Positions 13,519-23,748 of a DNA stretch of 32,685 bases are shown piece by piece. The translations under genes and the position numbers were made by a program. This DNA comes from a virus. How positions within the stretch are numbered: position 1 is the first letter of the stretch; each line of letters opens with the position of its first letter. The stretch lies in IMG/VR virus record IMGVR_UViG_3300043409_000032, positions 1-32,685 of that record, one strand, 5' to 3'. The notes under the pieces were generated by a model that had not been told where the DNA came from, searched no databases, and worked only from the letters and a program-made list of their open reading frames with translations.

Positions 13519-14300
13519 TGTTTAGAAGTCTCCCTGCTTTTGGTGGTGACCAGAGGGCTGTGGCTGAAGTTGTCCGTGGAATCATGGATGGCAAGACCAA
13601 TAACACAGGGACTTTGACGTTAGCGACAGGTGGTGCTTTAACTACCACTTTGACAGACAGAAGGATAGGCCCAGACAGCGTAATCATTTTTGTCCCTGCC
13701 TCTGCTGCGGCTAATGCTGACTATGCACCATATGGGGCTTTTCAAGACGGAACAGACCAGACTGTAGCTAATACAACGACTGCCTATCCTATTACCTTTG
13801 ATACAACCGATTACTCTAATGGGGTTACTTTATCAAATAGTTCTAGGTTAAATGTAAAAGTAGCAGGGTTATATAACATACAGTTTAGTATTCAATTAAA
13901 AAACACTACTAATGACTCACAAGATGCAGATATTTGGTTCAGAAAGAACGGAACAGATATAGCTGCTTCTAACAGTAGGTTTGGTTTAGCACAGAGAAAA
14001 GCATCTGGTGACCCATATCACTTAATTGGGGCAATGAACTTCTTTGTAGATTTGGCGGCTAATGACTATATCCAGTTAATGTGGAGAGCGTCAGATACTG
14101 GTGTAATTATTGAGCATTATGTTGCTGGAACAAGCCCTACTAGACCATCTACGCCCTCTGTGATAGCGACTGTTAACTTAGTGTCACTTGCTGCCTCAAC
14201 AAACATCTATGCTAGTTCCCAAGGACAAGGTACGGCTACGATTACCCACTTTGCAAATTCAACGGCTAATAAGACGTATAAATATGCAATTATTGGTTGA
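13518..14300 (+). CDS. Tail/fibre protein with C1q/TNF-like C-terminal domain
   Basis: A 260-residue protein. Residues 1-75 (AEVVRGIMDGKTNNTGTLTL... TDRRIGPDSVIIFVPASAAA) form a short module often found on phage tail-tip proteins. Residues 80-210 carry a C1q/TNF-like jelly-roll pattern: VKVAGLYNIQFSIQL, an AxIWFRKNGTDI strand, and AANDYIQLMWRASDTGVIIE. Such domains trimerise and bind cell surfaces in tail-spike tips. It is coupled to the nozzle gene by overlap, so it may be the tail-tip or fibre-attachment protein. The family call is moderate. Confidence 0.72.
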   Translation: MFRSLPAFGGDQRAVAEVVRGIMDGKTNNTGTLTLATGGALTTTLTDRRIGPDSVIIFVPASAAANADYAPYGAFQDGTDQTVANTTTAYPITFDTTDYSNGVTLSNSSRLNVKVAGLYNIQFSIQLKNTTNDSQDADIWFRKNGTDIAASNSRFGLAQRKASGDPYHLIGAMNFFVDLAANDYIQLMWRASDTGVIIEHYVAGTSPTRPSTPSVIATVNLVSLAASTNIYASSQGQGTATITHFANSTANKTYKYAIIG

Positions 14301-14321
14301 TTTTAATAATTTATGTATAAT
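14293..14321 (+). promoter_or_regulatory. Candidate promoter for the ejection-protein block
   Basis: A perfect -10 TATAAT at 14316-14321 lies 17 bases after TTGGTT (14293-14298, three of six to -35) in the only gap of this stretch. The start point would fall in or just before the long hairpin at 14322-14351, 50 bases before the next ATG. Confidence 0.45.
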
Positions 14322-14351
14322 GGATTCCGTGGATGACCCATCTTGGAATCC
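14322..14351. other. Extended hairpin in the leader of the ejection-protein block
   Basis: GGATTCC at 14322-14328 pairs with GGAATCC at 14345-14351, and inside it GATG (14332-14335) pairs with CATC (14339-14342). It follows the TATAAT and precedes a strong AGGAG ribosome site. There is no T-tract. It could stabilise the mRNA 5' end or be an operator. Confidence 0.5.
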
Positions 14352-14370
14352 GAAACTCTAGGAGTAAAAG

Positions 14371-15267
14371 ATGGTAACTGAAACCAGAAATTTAGTTGAC
14401 CCCACAATTGCACCATATCTGACATATGGTTTAGAACAAGCGTCTGGACTATACGCAGGTGGTGGGCCACAGTACTACACGGGTGAAACCTTTGTAGCAC
14501 CCTCACAAACTACGCAAGCAGGGCTACAGGCTCTGGAAAGTCGTGCTTTAGCGGGTAATCCTCTAACTGGTGAGGCTCAACAGCAACTGCGTGGAACTAT
14601 TGGTGGTGCTTATCTAGGTGGAAACCCTTTCTTCCAAGGTGCATTTGCCCCTGCTGCACAAGCAGCGCAACAACAGTTTCAAACAACATTAGGCGACATT
14701 GGCTCTAAAGCAAGCCTAGCAGGGCGTTATGGCTCTGGTGCTATGGGTAACCTAGAGAATCGTGCATCAGGTCAATATGCACAAGCCTTGACTAACACAG
14801 CAGGTCAATTGGCTTATCAGAACTATGAGGCAGAGCGTCAGCGTCAGCAACAAGCTACTGGTTTAGCCCCTCAAATGGCTATGACTGATTACCAAGATAT
14901 TAACCAATTATTGCAAGCAGGTCAGTTGCGTGAAGGTTATACAGGTCAACAGTTGGGTGCGGATATTACTCGTTTTAACTTCTTGCAAAACCAACCACAA
15001 CAGAACTTACAAAACTATATGTCTCTTGTCTATGGTAGCCCATTAGGACGAGTTGGAACATCTACGGCAAGTGGTTCTGCTGATACTTCTGCCCTCCAGA
15101 AGTTTTTAGGTACTGCTGCTACTGCTGGTGGCTTGTATAAGAATCTAGGTGGCTCTGCTGGCATTAGTAACCTTTTTAATAGTGGTTCTAATTTTCTAAG
15201 TGGTGGCTCTAACATGGGAACTATTGATGCTAATTACCCTGCTCTTGGCTCTAACTGGTGGGATTAA
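14371..15267 (+). CDS. Internal virion / DNA-ejection-type protein 1
   Basis: A 298-residue Gln/Ala/Gly-rich protein, the first of three in a row in the place of the P22 gp7-gp20-gp16 ejection proteins. It has the N-terminal motif LVDPTIAPYLTYGLEQASGL, long amphipathic helices (QAAQQQFQTTLGDIGSKASL, QYAQALTNTAGQLAYQNYEA) and a Gly/Ser-rich tail ending in WWD. Proteins of this sort are carried in the capsid and injected to form a conduit through the cell envelope. No catalytic motif is seen. AGGAG at 14360-14364 is a good ribosome site. Confidence 0.7.
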   Translation: MVTETRNLVDPTIAPYLTYGLEQASGLYAGGGPQYYTGETFVAPSQTTQAGLQALESRALAGNPLTGEAQQQLRGTIGGAYLGGNPFFQGAFAPAAQAAQQQFQTTLGDIGSKASLAGRYGSGAMGNLENRASGQYAQALTNTAGQLAYQNYEAERQRQQQATGLAPQMAMTDYQDINQLLQAGQLREGYTGQQLGADITRFNFLQNQPQQNLQNYMSLVYGSPLGRVGTSTASGSADTSALQKFLGTAATAGGLYKNLGGSAGISNLFNSGSNFLSGGSNMGTIDANYPALGSNWWD

Positions 15268-15270
15268 ATC

Positions 15271-16518
15271 ATGGCTGGACTATTAGACATTTTTGGTACT
15301 AGCGGTGCAGACACAATGGGTCTGTTGGGTATGTCACCTACTGACATTGCCCGTAATCGTGATGATGCACAAGCACAAGCCTTGTATGCCCTAGCAGGGC
15401 GTTTATTCCAAGGTGGGAATACTGGTGCTTCAATTGCTGAAGGCTTGCAAGCTGGTCAAAAGGCTTACAGAGGTGGTATGCAAGACACATTGCAAAGCCA
15501 GTTACAGAATGTTCAGTTAGCTGACATGGTTCGTAAGCGTAAGTTAGAGCAACAAGCATTAGCTGAACAGCAACGAATTCAAGGTGTTATCCAAGGTGCT
15601 GTAACCAAGCCTCAAGAGATTTATGGCGAGGACATAATGGGTCAGCGTCAAGGTGAAGGCATAACTGAGCCTAGATTTGATTTGGCTCGTGCTGCGCCAC
15701 AACTTGTAGGTTCTGCTGAAGGCAGAAAAATACTTAAAGATTTGCAACCAGAATACAAAGAAGTTAATGGTGCGCTTTATGAGATTTCTGCTGGTATGCC
15801 TCCTAAATTAGTTGCTGGAAATAAGAAGCGTGATACTGTAACTGTTGGCAATGTTGTTCTTGATAAAGACAATATGAGCGTTCTTTATACAGCACCTGAT
15901 GCAGATGCTAGTTCAATTAAAGAGTTCAAAGACTTTAATAAATTAACTCCAAAAGAACAAAAAGCATATCTTGTTTTACAAGAGCAAAAGCGTCCCGTTA
16001 CAAATGTAAATGTGTCATCAGAAAGTGAACGTAAAGCAAGTTTGTTCCAAGAGCAAATGAAAGGTGCGTCTGATACGATTTCATCGCTTGGCCCTGTTGA
16101 TATGGCAAATAGAACAAATCAGGCTCAATTTATGGGTGCTGGTGGCATGGGTAATATTGTTATTGACCCTAAGATTCAACAATATAAGCAAGCAGCAAAC
16201 CAATGGTCTGAATCTTACTTGCGTGTTAAAACTGGTGCTGCTGCAACACTCCCTGAAGTTGAACTTAATAACAAAACATTCTTCCCTGTGTTCGGCGATG
16301 ATGCGGCTACTGTAAAACTTAAAGAACGAGCAAGAAAAAAAGCTGAACAAGATTTGGGAATTATGGCTGGTCGTGCTGAAGTTAAAGGCTCTAAAACAGC
16401 ACCAATGCCTGAGCCAGTTGCACCTAAGCAACAAACTGAAACATCTCCATTCCAATATGCACCTGATAAAGAGCAGAGATATAAAAATTGGCTTACCCAA
16501 CAAGGTAATAAGGGCTAA
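15271..16518 (+). CDS. Internal virion / DNA-ejection-type protein 2
   Basis: A 415-residue, mostly helical protein. The N-terminus has a glycine-rich amphipathic stretch (LYALAGRLFQGGNTGASIAE) followed by a coiled coil at residues 75-110 (VRKRKLEQQALAEQQRIQGV). A C-terminal segment, SYLRVKTGAAATLPEVELNN then TFFPVFGDDAATVKLKERAR, is the pattern seen in ejection proteins of many podoviruses. There is no lysozyme or transglycosylase motif. It starts four bases after its neighbour and is followed by another ejection-type gene. Confidence 0.7.
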   Translation: MAGLLDIFGTSGADTMGLLGMSPTDIARNRDDAQAQALYALAGRLFQGGNTGASIAEGLQAGQKAYRGGMQDTLQSQLQNVQLADMVRKRKLEQQALAEQQRIQGVIQGAVTKPQEIYGEDIMGQRQGEGITEPRFDLARAAPQLVGSAEGRKILKDLQPEYKEVNGALYEISAGMPPKLVAGNKKRDTVTVGNVVLDKDNMSVLYTAPDADASSIKEFKDFNKLTPKEQKAYLVLQEQKRPVTNVNVSSESERKASLFQEQMKGASDTISSLGPVDMANRTNQAQFMGAGGMGNIVIDPKIQQYKQAANQWSESYLRVKTGAAATLPEVELNNKTFFPVFGDDAATVKLKERARKKAEQDLGIMAGRAEVKGSKTAPMPEPVAPKQQTETSPFQYAPDKEQRYKNWLTQQGNKG

Positions 16519-16520
16519 TC

Positions 16521-18038
16521 ATGGATGAAACAGAAGAATTTGAATTTAGACGTAGGTATGAGTTAGAAAATGCTCAACCAAAATCTCCGACTCTTAAAGA
16601 ATCATTTGAGCGTGGTGCAGGTTTAGTCTATCGTGCTGTAGCACCAACATTGGCTGGCGCAGGTATTGGCTCGTATGGAGGCCCATTGGGTGCTCTTGCT
16701 GGTTCAATAGCTGTTCCTGCTGCTGATGCTGTAAATGCACTATTAAATGTAATTGCTTCTCCATTTACTGATAAGCGTCTTATTCCAGCATCTCAAGCTA
16801 TTCAAAACTTGATGACACAAGCTGGTGTTCCTGCTGCGCCAGAGACACAAACACCAACTGAGCGAGTTGTTGGTGGTGGATTAGAAGCAATGACAGGAGT
16901 TGCTAGAACTATCCCTGCATTGATTAAAGCATCTACAACTGCTGCATCTCCTGTGACTCGTGCAGTTACAGAGCAACTAGCTGTTGCGCCTAAGACTCAA
17001 GCAATTGTGTCTCCTACGGCTGTAATGACAGGTCAAACAGTTACAGAAGCTACTGGAAATCCTTTATATGGCGCAGCTACAACATTGGCTACAGGTGCTG
17101 CTGGTGGCGTTAAGCGTCCTCAAAAACAAGAGGCTTTATCTACTCAAGCACTAGACAGAATTGCAACAGACAGATATGACCAACTTCAAAGGTCTGGTGT
17201 TCAGTTAAAAACTGATGAGTTTGTTAATGCAATGGATGATATTGCCAAGGGTTTGAGGCAAGAAGGATATACGCCTAAAGCATTTCCAAAAGTTGCTGGT
17301 GCTATTGAAGAACTTACATCTACTGCTCAACCTAAAGATTGGACTGAACTTCAAGCATTGCGTAAGATGATTCGTTCTGGTCAAAAGAGTATTGAGCCAG
17401 AAGAAAGACGAATGGCATCTATTCTTTTGGATGACTACGATAACTACTTAATGACTGTCCCTAAAGAATCAATTGCTTCTGGGGATATGAAAAACGCAGG
17501 TCAGTTGTGGTCTGAGGCTCGTAACGCTTATTCAAAGATGAAGAAGTCTGAAGTCTTTGAGGATATGCTTAACGAAGCTAAACTAGATAAGAGTAAATTT
17601 ACTCAGTCTGGTGAAGAAAACTCACTTGCTAAACAATTGCGTCAACTTGCCAAGAATGACAAGAAAATGCGATTGTTTACCAAGGATGAACAAGATGCTA
17701 TTGAGAAAGCTGCCAAGGGTGGTAATGTTCAAAATATGCTGAAGTTCTTTGGTCGCTTTGCGCCCACTGGTGTAGTTCCAGTTGGTCTTAGTGTTGGAAC
17801 TACCGCACTAGCACCTATGATTGGAATTCCTTTGACTCTTGGTGCTGCTGGTTCTCGTGGATTAGCTACCAATATGCGTAGAGGTAGCGTAGAGGACTTG
17901 ACTAACATGATGCGTACTGGTGGAGTTCCGCAAACAATTGGTAGTCCATTTAGGGCTGTTACACCAACAACAGCTAGGGGTCTATTGTCTATTGAAGACT
18001 TAGACCAAGAACAGCGTAATCTTTTGGGTATCCAATAA
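16521..18038 (+). CDS. Internal virion / DNA-ejection-type protein 3
   Basis: A 505-residue protein with hydrophobic helices: residues 43-70 ([20 protein letters not shown]...) and a C-terminal pair near 410-440 ([20 protein letters not shown] followed by [12 protein letters not shown]). Between them lies a soluble helical region with charged repeats ([38 protein letters not shown]). Hydrophobic ends around a soluble middle fit a protein inserted into the host membrane during ejection. It ends near AAGGA at 18037, which serves the fibre gene. No enzymatic motif is visible. Confidence 0.7.
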   Translation: MDETEEFEFRRRYELENAQPKSPTLKESFERGAGLVYRAVAPTLAGAGIGSYGGPLGALAGSIAVPAADAVNALLNVIASPFTDKRLIPASQAIQNLMTQAGVPAAPETQTPTERVVGGGLEAMTGVARTIPALIKASTTAASPVTRAVTEQLAVAPKTQAIVSPTAVMTGQTVTEATGNPLYGAATTLATGAAGGVKRPQKQEALSTQALDRIATDRYDQLQRSGVQLKTDEFVNAMDDIAKGLRQEGYTPKAFPKVAGAIEELTSTAQPKDWTELQALRKMIRSGQKSIEPEERRMASILLDDYDNYLMTVPKESIASGDMKNAGQLWSEARNAYSKMKKSEVFEDMLNEAKLDKSKFTQSGEENSLAKQLRQLAKNDKKMRLFTKDEQDAIEKAAKGGNVQNMLKFFGRFAPTGVVPVGLSVGTTALAPMIGIPLTLGAAGSRGLATNMRRGSVEDLTNMMRTGGVPQTIGSPFRAVTPTTARGLLSIEDLDQEQRNLLGIQ

Positions 18039-18046
18039 GGACTAAC

Positions 18047-20497
18047 ATGGCAAAGACCAAGATTTCAGAATACAGCAGTACCGCTAATAGCAATACTGAC
18101 ATTAACAGTATTAACTTAGCGGAGGGCATGGCTCCGAGTTTAGTCAACAACGCTATCCGTCAATTGATGGCTCAGTTAAAGAACTTTCAAGATGGCTCTG
18201 CTGCTGACAACGTAACTGTAGGTGGTAACTTAGCTGTTACTGGTACGTCTACCATGACAGGTACTGTGACAGGTACTGCTGGCTTCTCAGGCCCACTTAC
18301 ATCAGCGTCTGCCACTATTACTGGGGGTACGATAAATGGTGCTGTGATTGGTGGCTCATCTGCCCAAGCTATCACAGGAACGACAGTAACTGCCTCCACA
18401 GGTTTTGTAGGTGGTTTAACAGGCGCAGTAACTGGTAACACAGCAGGGGTTCACACAGGTGCGGTTACAGGTAATGTCACAGGTAACTTGACAGGTAATG
18501 TTACTGGTAACGTAACTGCTGCCTCTGGGACTTCTACGTTCAACAATGTAACCATCTCTGGTGCATTGGATATGGATAGTGGTACATCGGCTACTATTAC
18601 TGGTCTTGCTACACCTACCAATTCCTCAGACGCTGCTACCAAAGGTTATGTAGATACAGCAGATGCTTTGAAGCTGAATCTAACTGGTGGCACTCTGTCT
18701 GGTGCTTTAGCTATGGGTACAAACAAGATTACAGGTCTTGGCACTCCTACGGCTGATGCTGATGCAGTAACCAAGTCTTATGTAGACGCTATTGCCCAAG
18801 GTATTGATGCTAAAGCCTCGGTGGTTGCTGCTTCTACTGCAAACCTTACGTTATCTGGCGCACAGACCATTGATGGTATATCTGTTATCGCAGGTGACCG
18901 AGTATTGGTTAAAGACCAGACTACAACTGCTAACAATGGTATTTACTTGTGTGCTTCTGGTTCATGGACTAGAACAACGGACGCTGACACATACGCTGAG
19001 TTGGTAGCTGCTTACACCTTTGTTGAAGGCGGTACAGTAAACGCTAATAACGGCTTTATTTGTACTATTCCAACAAGCGGTACTTTAGGTAGTACATCAA
19101 TTACGTTTGCTCAATTCTCAGGTGCAGGTCAGGTTACTGCTGGCACAGGCATGAGCAAGACAGGTAACACGCTTAACGTGAATACGGCATCGTCTTCACG
19201 AATTGTTGTTGGTGCTGACGAGATTGACTTGGCTGCAACTGGCGTTACTGCTAGTACATATAAGTCTGTAACTGTTGACATTTATGGACGTATCACTTCT
19301 GGTACGAATCCAACGACTATCTCTGGTTTCGGTATTACAGATGCTTACACAAAGACTGAAGTTGATACTTCTTTAAGTGGTAAGTTATCTACTACTGGTG
19401 GCACGATGTCTGGTGCTATTGCAATGGGTACGTCTAAGATTACTGGATTGGGTGACCCTACCAATAACCAAGACGCTGCCACTAAGACTTATGTTGATGG
19501 CATCTTAGGAAGTGCAACTTCTGCTGCGACAAGTGCTGCTGCTGCTGCGACTTCTGCATCCAACGCTTCAACGAGTGCATCCAATGCCTCTACAAGCGCA
19601 GGAAATGCGTCTACAAGCGCAACAGCATCTGCGGCTAGTGCTACTGATGCTGCTAACACTTACGATGCCTTTGATGACCGATACTTAGGAAGCAAGTCAA
19701 CTGCACCTACTGTAGACAACGATGGTAATACTTTGCTCACAGGTGCTTTGTACTGGAATACAGCTACTAATAATTTGTTCGTGTGGACAGGCTCAACATG
19801 GACTAGCGCAGCGTTTACAGCAGGTTCTTTTGCTACTTTGACAGGCACAGAAACCCTGACAAACAAGACTCTGACAAGCCCTGTCCTGACAACTCCTCAG
19901 TTGGGAACACCATCTAGTGGCACTTTAACCAATGCTACTGGTCTTCCTTTAACTACTGGTGTAACTGGAACACTTCCTATTGCCAATGGTGGTACTGGTG
20001 CATCTACTCTAGCAGGGGCTAATATTCCTGTTACCAATGTTGCCAATTCTTTTACTGGAACACAAACATTCTCAGGCACTTCATCAGCTACAGCCATTGT
20101 CCTAAACGATGCGGCAGAGGTAGCTACAGTATCAGCAACTGCGGCTACTGGAACGATTAACTACGACATTACAACTCAGTCTGTCTTGTATTACACAAGT
20201 AACGCAAGTGCTAACTGGACAGTTAACTTCAGAGCCTCTAGCGGTACTTCATTGAATACTTTGATGAGTACAGGTCAATCAATGACTGTGGCTTTCTTGG
20301 TTACTCAAGGCTCTACTGCTTACTACAACTCTGCTGTGCAAGTTGATGGCACTACATCTGGAGTTACGACTAGGTGGCTAGGTGGTGCGCCTACTGCGGG
20401 TAATGCTAGTGGAATAGACAGTTACCGCTATCTCGTAATTAAAACGGGTAGTGCGACTTTCACAGTCTTGGCAAGCAACACACAATTTAAGGCTTAA
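18047..20497 (+). CDS. Large tail-fibre protein
   Basis: An 816-residue fibre built of modules. Residues 1-45 form an N-terminal attachment segment ([20 protein letters not shown]). Residues 60-185 are beta-repeats of [15 protein letters not shown] type. Three copies of a '[21 protein letters not shown]..DAxTKxYVD' unit follow (about 186-245 and 440-485), with an Ala/Ser/Thr stalk at 487-535. Then come [17 protein letters not shown]..., a [18 protein letters not shown] repeat region, and a C-terminal [18 protein letters not shown] domain common in aquatic-phage fibres. It should trimerise and contact the host surface. It starts eight bases after the ejection block with AAGGA. Confidence 0.88.
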   Translation: MAKTKISEYSSTANSNTDINSINLAEGMAPSLVNNAIRQLMAQLKNFQDGSAADNVTVGGNLAVTGTSTMTGTVTGTAGFSGPLTSASATITGGTINGAVIGGSSAQAITGTTVTASTGFVGGLTGAVTGNTAGVHTGAVTGNVTGNLTGNVTGNVTAASGTSTFNNVTISGALDMDSGTSATITGLATPTNSSDAATKGYVDTADALKLNLTGGTLSGALAMGTNKITGLGTPTADADAVTKSYVDAIAQGIDAKASVVAASTANLTLSGAQTIDGISVIAGDRVLVKDQTTTANNGIYLCASGSWTRTTDADTYAELVAAYTFVEGGTVNANNGFICTIPTSGTLGSTSITFAQFSGAGQVTAGTGMSKTGNTLNVNTASSSRIVVGADEIDLAATGVTASTYKSVTVDIYGRITSGTNPTTISGFGITDAYTKTEVDTSLSGKLSTTGGTMSGAIAMGTSKITGLGDPTNNQDAATKTYVDGILGSATSAATSAAAAATSASNASTSASNASTSAGNASTSATASAASATDAANTYDAFDDRYLGSKSTAPTVDNDGNTLLTGALYWNTATNNLFVWTGSTWTSAAFTAGSFATLTGTETLTNKTLTSPVLTTPQLGTPSSGTLTNATGLPLTTGVTGTLPIANGGTGASTLAGANIPVTNVANSFTGTQTFSGTSSATAIVLNDAAEVATVSATAATGTINYDITTQSVLYYTSNASANWTVNFRASSGTSLNTLMSTGQSMTVAFLVTQGSTAYYNSAVQVDGTTSGVTTRWLGGAPTAGNASGIDSYRYLVIKTGSATFTVLASNTQFKA

Positions 20498-20500
20498 ACC

Positions 20501-22465
20501 ATGCCATTACAAGCTACAAGCGGTGCTGCAAGCTACGATGGTTTCGGAGGAGGAGTTGTTGCCGAGCCAAATTATATAGAGTCGTGTTTCAGCACATACG
20601 TTTACACAAACGATATATATCCGTCAAACCTTACCATAACAAACGGCATTGACTTGTCGGGTAAGGGTGGATTGGTTTGGATGAAAAATAGAAGTTTAGT
20701 CCGCAACCACAATCTTTACGACACAGCCCGAGGTGCACTCAAGCAATTACGCTCTGACTCAACTGGCGCAGAGATTACAAGAGCTAGTGGCTATGGATTG
20801 ACTGCGTTTAATGCAAATGGTTTTAGTCTTGGTACAGACATTGATGGGGAGAACGTTAGCAATGTAGCCTCATGGACATTCCGCAAGCAACCAAAGTTTT
20901 TTGATGTTGTAACGTGGACAGGCACAGGTGCGGCAACACAAACTATTTCTCACAATCTTGGCTCTGCTCCCGGGTGCATCATTGCAAAATCAACATCTGC
21001 TGCTGATAGCTGGTTTGTTTACCATCGTGCATCTTCTGGTACACCACTTCAAGACTACCTTAGATTGAATTTAACAAATGGCGTAGGCAATGCTGGTGCT
21101 GATGTATGGGGTTCTACAAGTACAACTATTACTGTTGATGCCAATTTGAATCAAACAACCAGTGGTCGTACATACGTTGCCTACCTATTCGCCCATGACG
21201 CAGGAGGCTTTGGCCTAACTGGTACAGACAATGTGATTTCGTGTGGGAGTTTTGTAACAGATGGCTCTGGTTATGGTACGGCAAATCTTGGATGGGAGCC
21301 GCAATGGTTCATGGTAAAAAATACTTCAGGAGCTGGTGATTGGTTTATCTTAGATTCAATGCGAGGATTCTCCATAGGCCAAGAAGTTAGTACAAATTCT
21401 AAATGGCTTAAGGCTAATGTCTCAGATGCTGAGACTGCAAGTTATGGCGCTGGACTTACTTCAACAACTTCTACAGGATTATTGTTTGGAGGCTCAGCTT
21501 CCTCTACCTACATCTACATAGCCATACGTAGAGGCCCAATGAAAGTGCCGGTGAGTGGCAGTAGCGTGTTTGCGCCTGTAACAGATACTGGAACATCGGC
21601 TGCAAAAAGCATTTCTGCTGGACTTACTGTTGATGCAGGTATTCGTATGGACAGACAAAAACTTGCATGGAGTCCAAACACTATTTACGATAGGTTGCAA
21701 GGTGCTTCAGTTTATATGAACACAACTGGAACTGCTGGAAACAACGACTTCACGCCATTTTTTACATCGTTTGACCAAAATGGAATTACGTTAACAAACA
21801 GTGGTTTTAACTCAAACACCACGGACTACATAAATTATTTCTTTAAACGTGCGCCATCCGTATTTGATGTGGTTTGCTATACAGGCACAGGAGCTAACAC
21901 TACTCAAACGCATAATTTGGGTGTTGTACCTGAGTTAATAATAGTAAAACGTAGAAACGCATTGACAGATTGGGATACTTATTCATCTGCGCTTGCAAAT
22001 ACTGAGTATCTTGTTGTAAACACTACTGCGGCTAAAGCAACAGGTGCGACAAGATGGAACAGCACAACCCCAACATCATCTGTATTTAGCGTTGGTACAA
22101 GCACTACAACAAATGCTAGTGCGGCTACTTACGTTGCTTATCTATTTGCAACCTGCGCTGGTGTTTCTAAAGTAGGAAGCTACACAGGTACAGCCACTAC
22201 ACTTCAAATTGATTGTGGCTTTACAGGCGGTGCTAGGTTTGTTCTCATTAAACGCACAGACTCAACTGGTGCTTGGTATGTATGGGATACAGCCCGTGGC
22301 ATTATTGCTGGTAATGACAGCTACCTTTTGCTAAACTCTACTGCGGCAGAGGTTACAAACACAGACTATATTGACACCTATTCTGCTGGCTTTGAAATCA
22401 GTAGTACAGCCCCTGCCGCAATCAATGCTTCGGGCGGTTCATTCATCTTTTTTGCGGTGGCCTGA
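20501..22465 (+). CDS. Second tail-fibre/receptor-binding-type protein with duplicated domain
   Basis: A 654-residue beta-rich protein with an internally duplicated domain. One copy begins FFDVVTWTGTGAATQTISHN (around residue 135) and the other VFDVVCYTGTGANTTQTHNL (around 455); each contains an LG..P..IIxK...D.WxxY segment and ends in an A.YVAYLFA motif. The repeat resembles the DUF7483 unit of phage fibre proteins, as I recall. The first 130 residues carry the same features in degenerate form (TYVYTNDIYPSNLTITNGID). It follows the main fibre by three bases and probably forms the receptor-binding appendage. Confidence 0.75.
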   Translation: MPLQATSGAASYDGFGGGVVAEPNYIESCFSTYVYTNDIYPSNLTITNGIDLSGKGGLVWMKNRSLVRNHNLYDTARGALKQLRSDSTGAEITRASGYGLTAFNANGFSLGTDIDGENVSNVASWTFRKQPKFFDVVTWTGTGAATQTISHNLGSAPGCIIAKSTSAADSWFVYHRASSGTPLQDYLRLNLTNGVGNAGADVWGSTSTTITVDANLNQTTSGRTYVAYLFAHDAGGFGLTGTDNVISCGSFVTDGSGYGTANLGWEPQWFMVKNTSGAGDWFILDSMRGFSIGQEVSTNSKWLKANVSDAETASYGAGLTSTTSTGLLFGGSASSTYIYIAIRRGPMKVPVSGSSVFAPVTDTGTSAAKSISAGLTVDAGIRMDRQKLAWSPNTIYDRLQGASVYMNTTGTAGNNDFTPFFTSFDQNGITLTNSGFNSNTTDYINYFFKRAPSVFDVVCYTGTGANTTQTHNLGVVPELIIVKRRNALTDWDTYSSALANTEYLVVNTTAAKATGATRWNSTTPTSSVFSVGTSTTTNASAATYVAYLFATCAGVSKVGSYTGTATTLQIDCGFTGGARFVLIKRTDSTGAWYVWDTARGIIAGNDSYLLLNSTAAEVTNTDYIDTYSAGFEISSTAPAAINASGGSFIFFAVA

Positions 22466-22466
22466 T

Positions 22467-22943
22467 ATGACTAAAGATAAATTCAGAAAATGCTACACGC
22501 AAAGCAAGACTGATGCTAAGTGTCGAGGTATTGACTTTCTGTTTACTTTTGAAGAATGGAAAGATTGGTGGGTTTCTACTGGCAAGTGGGATAAGCGTGG
22601 CAGAACTTCTGGTTGCTACCAAATGTGCAGAACTAATGATGTTGGCCCATATTCTTTAGGCAATGTTTACTGCGATACCATTGAAGCAAACAGTGGGCTT
22701 CCTCATGCTGGCGTTACTAGACCATTGGAGTGGTCAGCAAAGATAGCAAATTCTTTAAAAGGAAAAGCTAAGTCTGCTTCTCACGCTAAGTCTTTGGCAT
22801 TTGCAATGCTTGGCAAACAGTACAAAACACCTTCTGGTGTATTTCAGACTTCAGCAGAATGTGAACAAGCAACTGGTGTTAAACGAGCAACTGTCATGTG
22901 GCGTTGCAAGAATAATTACCAAGGTCATTGGTCTTACGCATAA
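22467..22943 (+). CDS. HNH-type homing endonuclease with C-terminal NUMOD-like helix
   Basis: A 158-residue protein. I start at ATG 22467, one base after the previous stop; the long upstream reading runs through the fibre gene. The core FRKCYTQSKTDAKCRGIDFL, GCYQMCRTNDVGPYSLGNV and NSGLP resembles the phage HNH family whose metal site uses G.YxxxR..D.GxY...NV...N. The end, SGVFQTSAECEQATGVKRAT, resembles NUMOD1/IENR DNA-binding repeats. Such genes are selfish elements that insert between or inside phage genes. It separates the fibre gene from its likely assembly factor. Confidence 0.75.
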   Translation: MTKDKFRKCYTQSKTDAKCRGIDFLFTFEEWKDWWVSTGKWDKRGRTSGCYQMCRTNDVGPYSLGNVYCDTIEANSGLPHAGVTRPLEWSAKIANSLKGKAKSASHAKSLAFAMLGKQYKTPSGVFQTSAECEQATGVKRATVMWRCKNNYQGHWSYA

Positions 22944-22952
22944 GGAACAACC

Positions 22953-23450
22953 ATGCAAATCAGAACACAATCAGGCGCAGTTATGTACGAAGCAGAATTT
23001 CGTGCATACACAAAAGCCAATGGTGGCCCATCATGGGATACAACAACAACTGAAGTATTAACTGCTTTAGGTGCTGATGTAGTCTTTGAAGGCGCACAAG
23101 CAACTGGTGGTACTGTTTACCAATACTCTCAAGCCTCTGGCGTTGAGCAAGTAGATGGTAAGTGGTACACCAAATATATCCTTGGCCCTGTGTTTACCGA
23201 TACACCTGCCACAGACGAAGCCCCTGCTAAAACAGCGGCTGAGAATGAAGCGGCTTATAAGGCTACTAAAGATGCTGAACAGGCTAAGAGTGTTCGTGCT
23301 TCTAGGGACACTAAGTTGTCTGATACTGATTGGAGATTTCGTAGTGATATGACTCCATCACAGGCATGGAAAGACTACTGCCAAGCATTGAGAGATGTGC
23401 CTACTCAGGAAGGCTTCCCTTGGACTATTACTTGGCCTGACGCACCATGA
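22953..23450 (+). CDS. Tail-fibre assembly-type protein
   Basis: A 165-residue protein. The N-terminal 60 residues are an unknown module, then comes an acidic linker (ATDEAPAKTAAENEAAYK). The C-terminal part ASRDTKLSDTDWRFRSDM, followed by AWKDYCQALRDVPTQEGFP and WPDAP, is the hallmark of fibre-assembly and DUF4376/XkdW-type proteins. These help fold or attach fibres. Its place just after the fibre genes, apart from the homing endonuclease insertion, fits. AAGGA at 22944-22948 precedes the ATG. The stop overlaps the holin-like gene (ATGA). Confidence 0.75.
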   Translation: MQIRTQSGAVMYEAEFRAYTKANGGPSWDTTTTEVLTALGADVVFEGAQATGGTVYQYSQASGVEQVDGKWYTKYILGPVFTDTPATDEAPAKTAAENEAAYKATKDAEQAKSVRASRDTKLSDTDWRFRSDMTPSQAWKDYCQALRDVPTQEGFPWTITWPDAP

Positions 23451-23659
23451 CAAACGAGGCTGTTATCACAAAAGCAGCATCAGCAGCTACTTATGGCGGC
23501 TCTGGTGTAGCGGTTATCTTTGGTCTAACAGCCAATGAGTTTGCTGCTGTTTCTGGTGTAGTGATTGCTTTGATTGGCTTATTTGTAAACATTTACTTTA
23601 AGCACCAACATTTAAAGATTGCAAAAGCATCAGCCAAATCTGACGAGCAAGAAAAATGA
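23447..23659 (+). CDS. Holin candidate 1 (class II, two transmembrane segments)
   Basis: A 70-residue protein with two predicted membrane segments, residues 12-27 (AATYGGSGVAVIFGL) and 30-51 (NEFAAVSGVVIALIGLFVNI), then a charged C-terminal tail (KHQHLKIAKASAKSDEQEK). GLTANEFAAVSGVVIALIGL resembles the second segment of small phage class II holins. Holins gather in the inner membrane and form holes at a set time so that the lysozyme can reach the cell wall. It opens a chain of overlapping lysis-region genes; its TGA lies in the ATGA of the next small gene. Confidence 0.75.
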   Translation: MTNEAVITKAASAATYGGSGVAVIFGLTANEFAAVSGVVIALIGLFVNIYFKHQHLKIAKASAKSDEQEK

Positions 23660-23748
23660 AAGATTGGACTGTAGCTGTTACTAGCGCAGTCTTGTTTTGC
23701 ATTACTGTTGTTTGGTGTTTTTACATCATTGTTTGGGCTATGTCGTGA
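23656..23748 (+). CDS. Tiny membrane protein (30 aa)
   Basis: A 30-codon gene starting in ATGA with the holin-like gene and ending in GTGA with the next. The product, MKDWTVAVTSAVLFCITVVW..., is one hydrophobic span (residues 7-29) with two cysteines and only two charged residues, both near the N-terminus. Double overlap with both neighbours argues that it is real. It lies within the lysis region and could modulate the holin, but there is no family evidence. Confidence 0.62.
   Translation: MKDWTVAVTSAVLFCITVVWCFYIIVWAMS

Noticed and set aside
18466-18520. Possible CRISPR-like or transposon repeat
   Set aside because: The repeats are short in-frame TGNVTGN codon repeats of the fibre, without spacers.
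18187-20097. Valine-rich minus-strand ORFs opposite the fibre gene
   Set aside because: They mirror the Thr/Gly-Asn repeats (ACx codons read as Val on the other strand); no starts or context.
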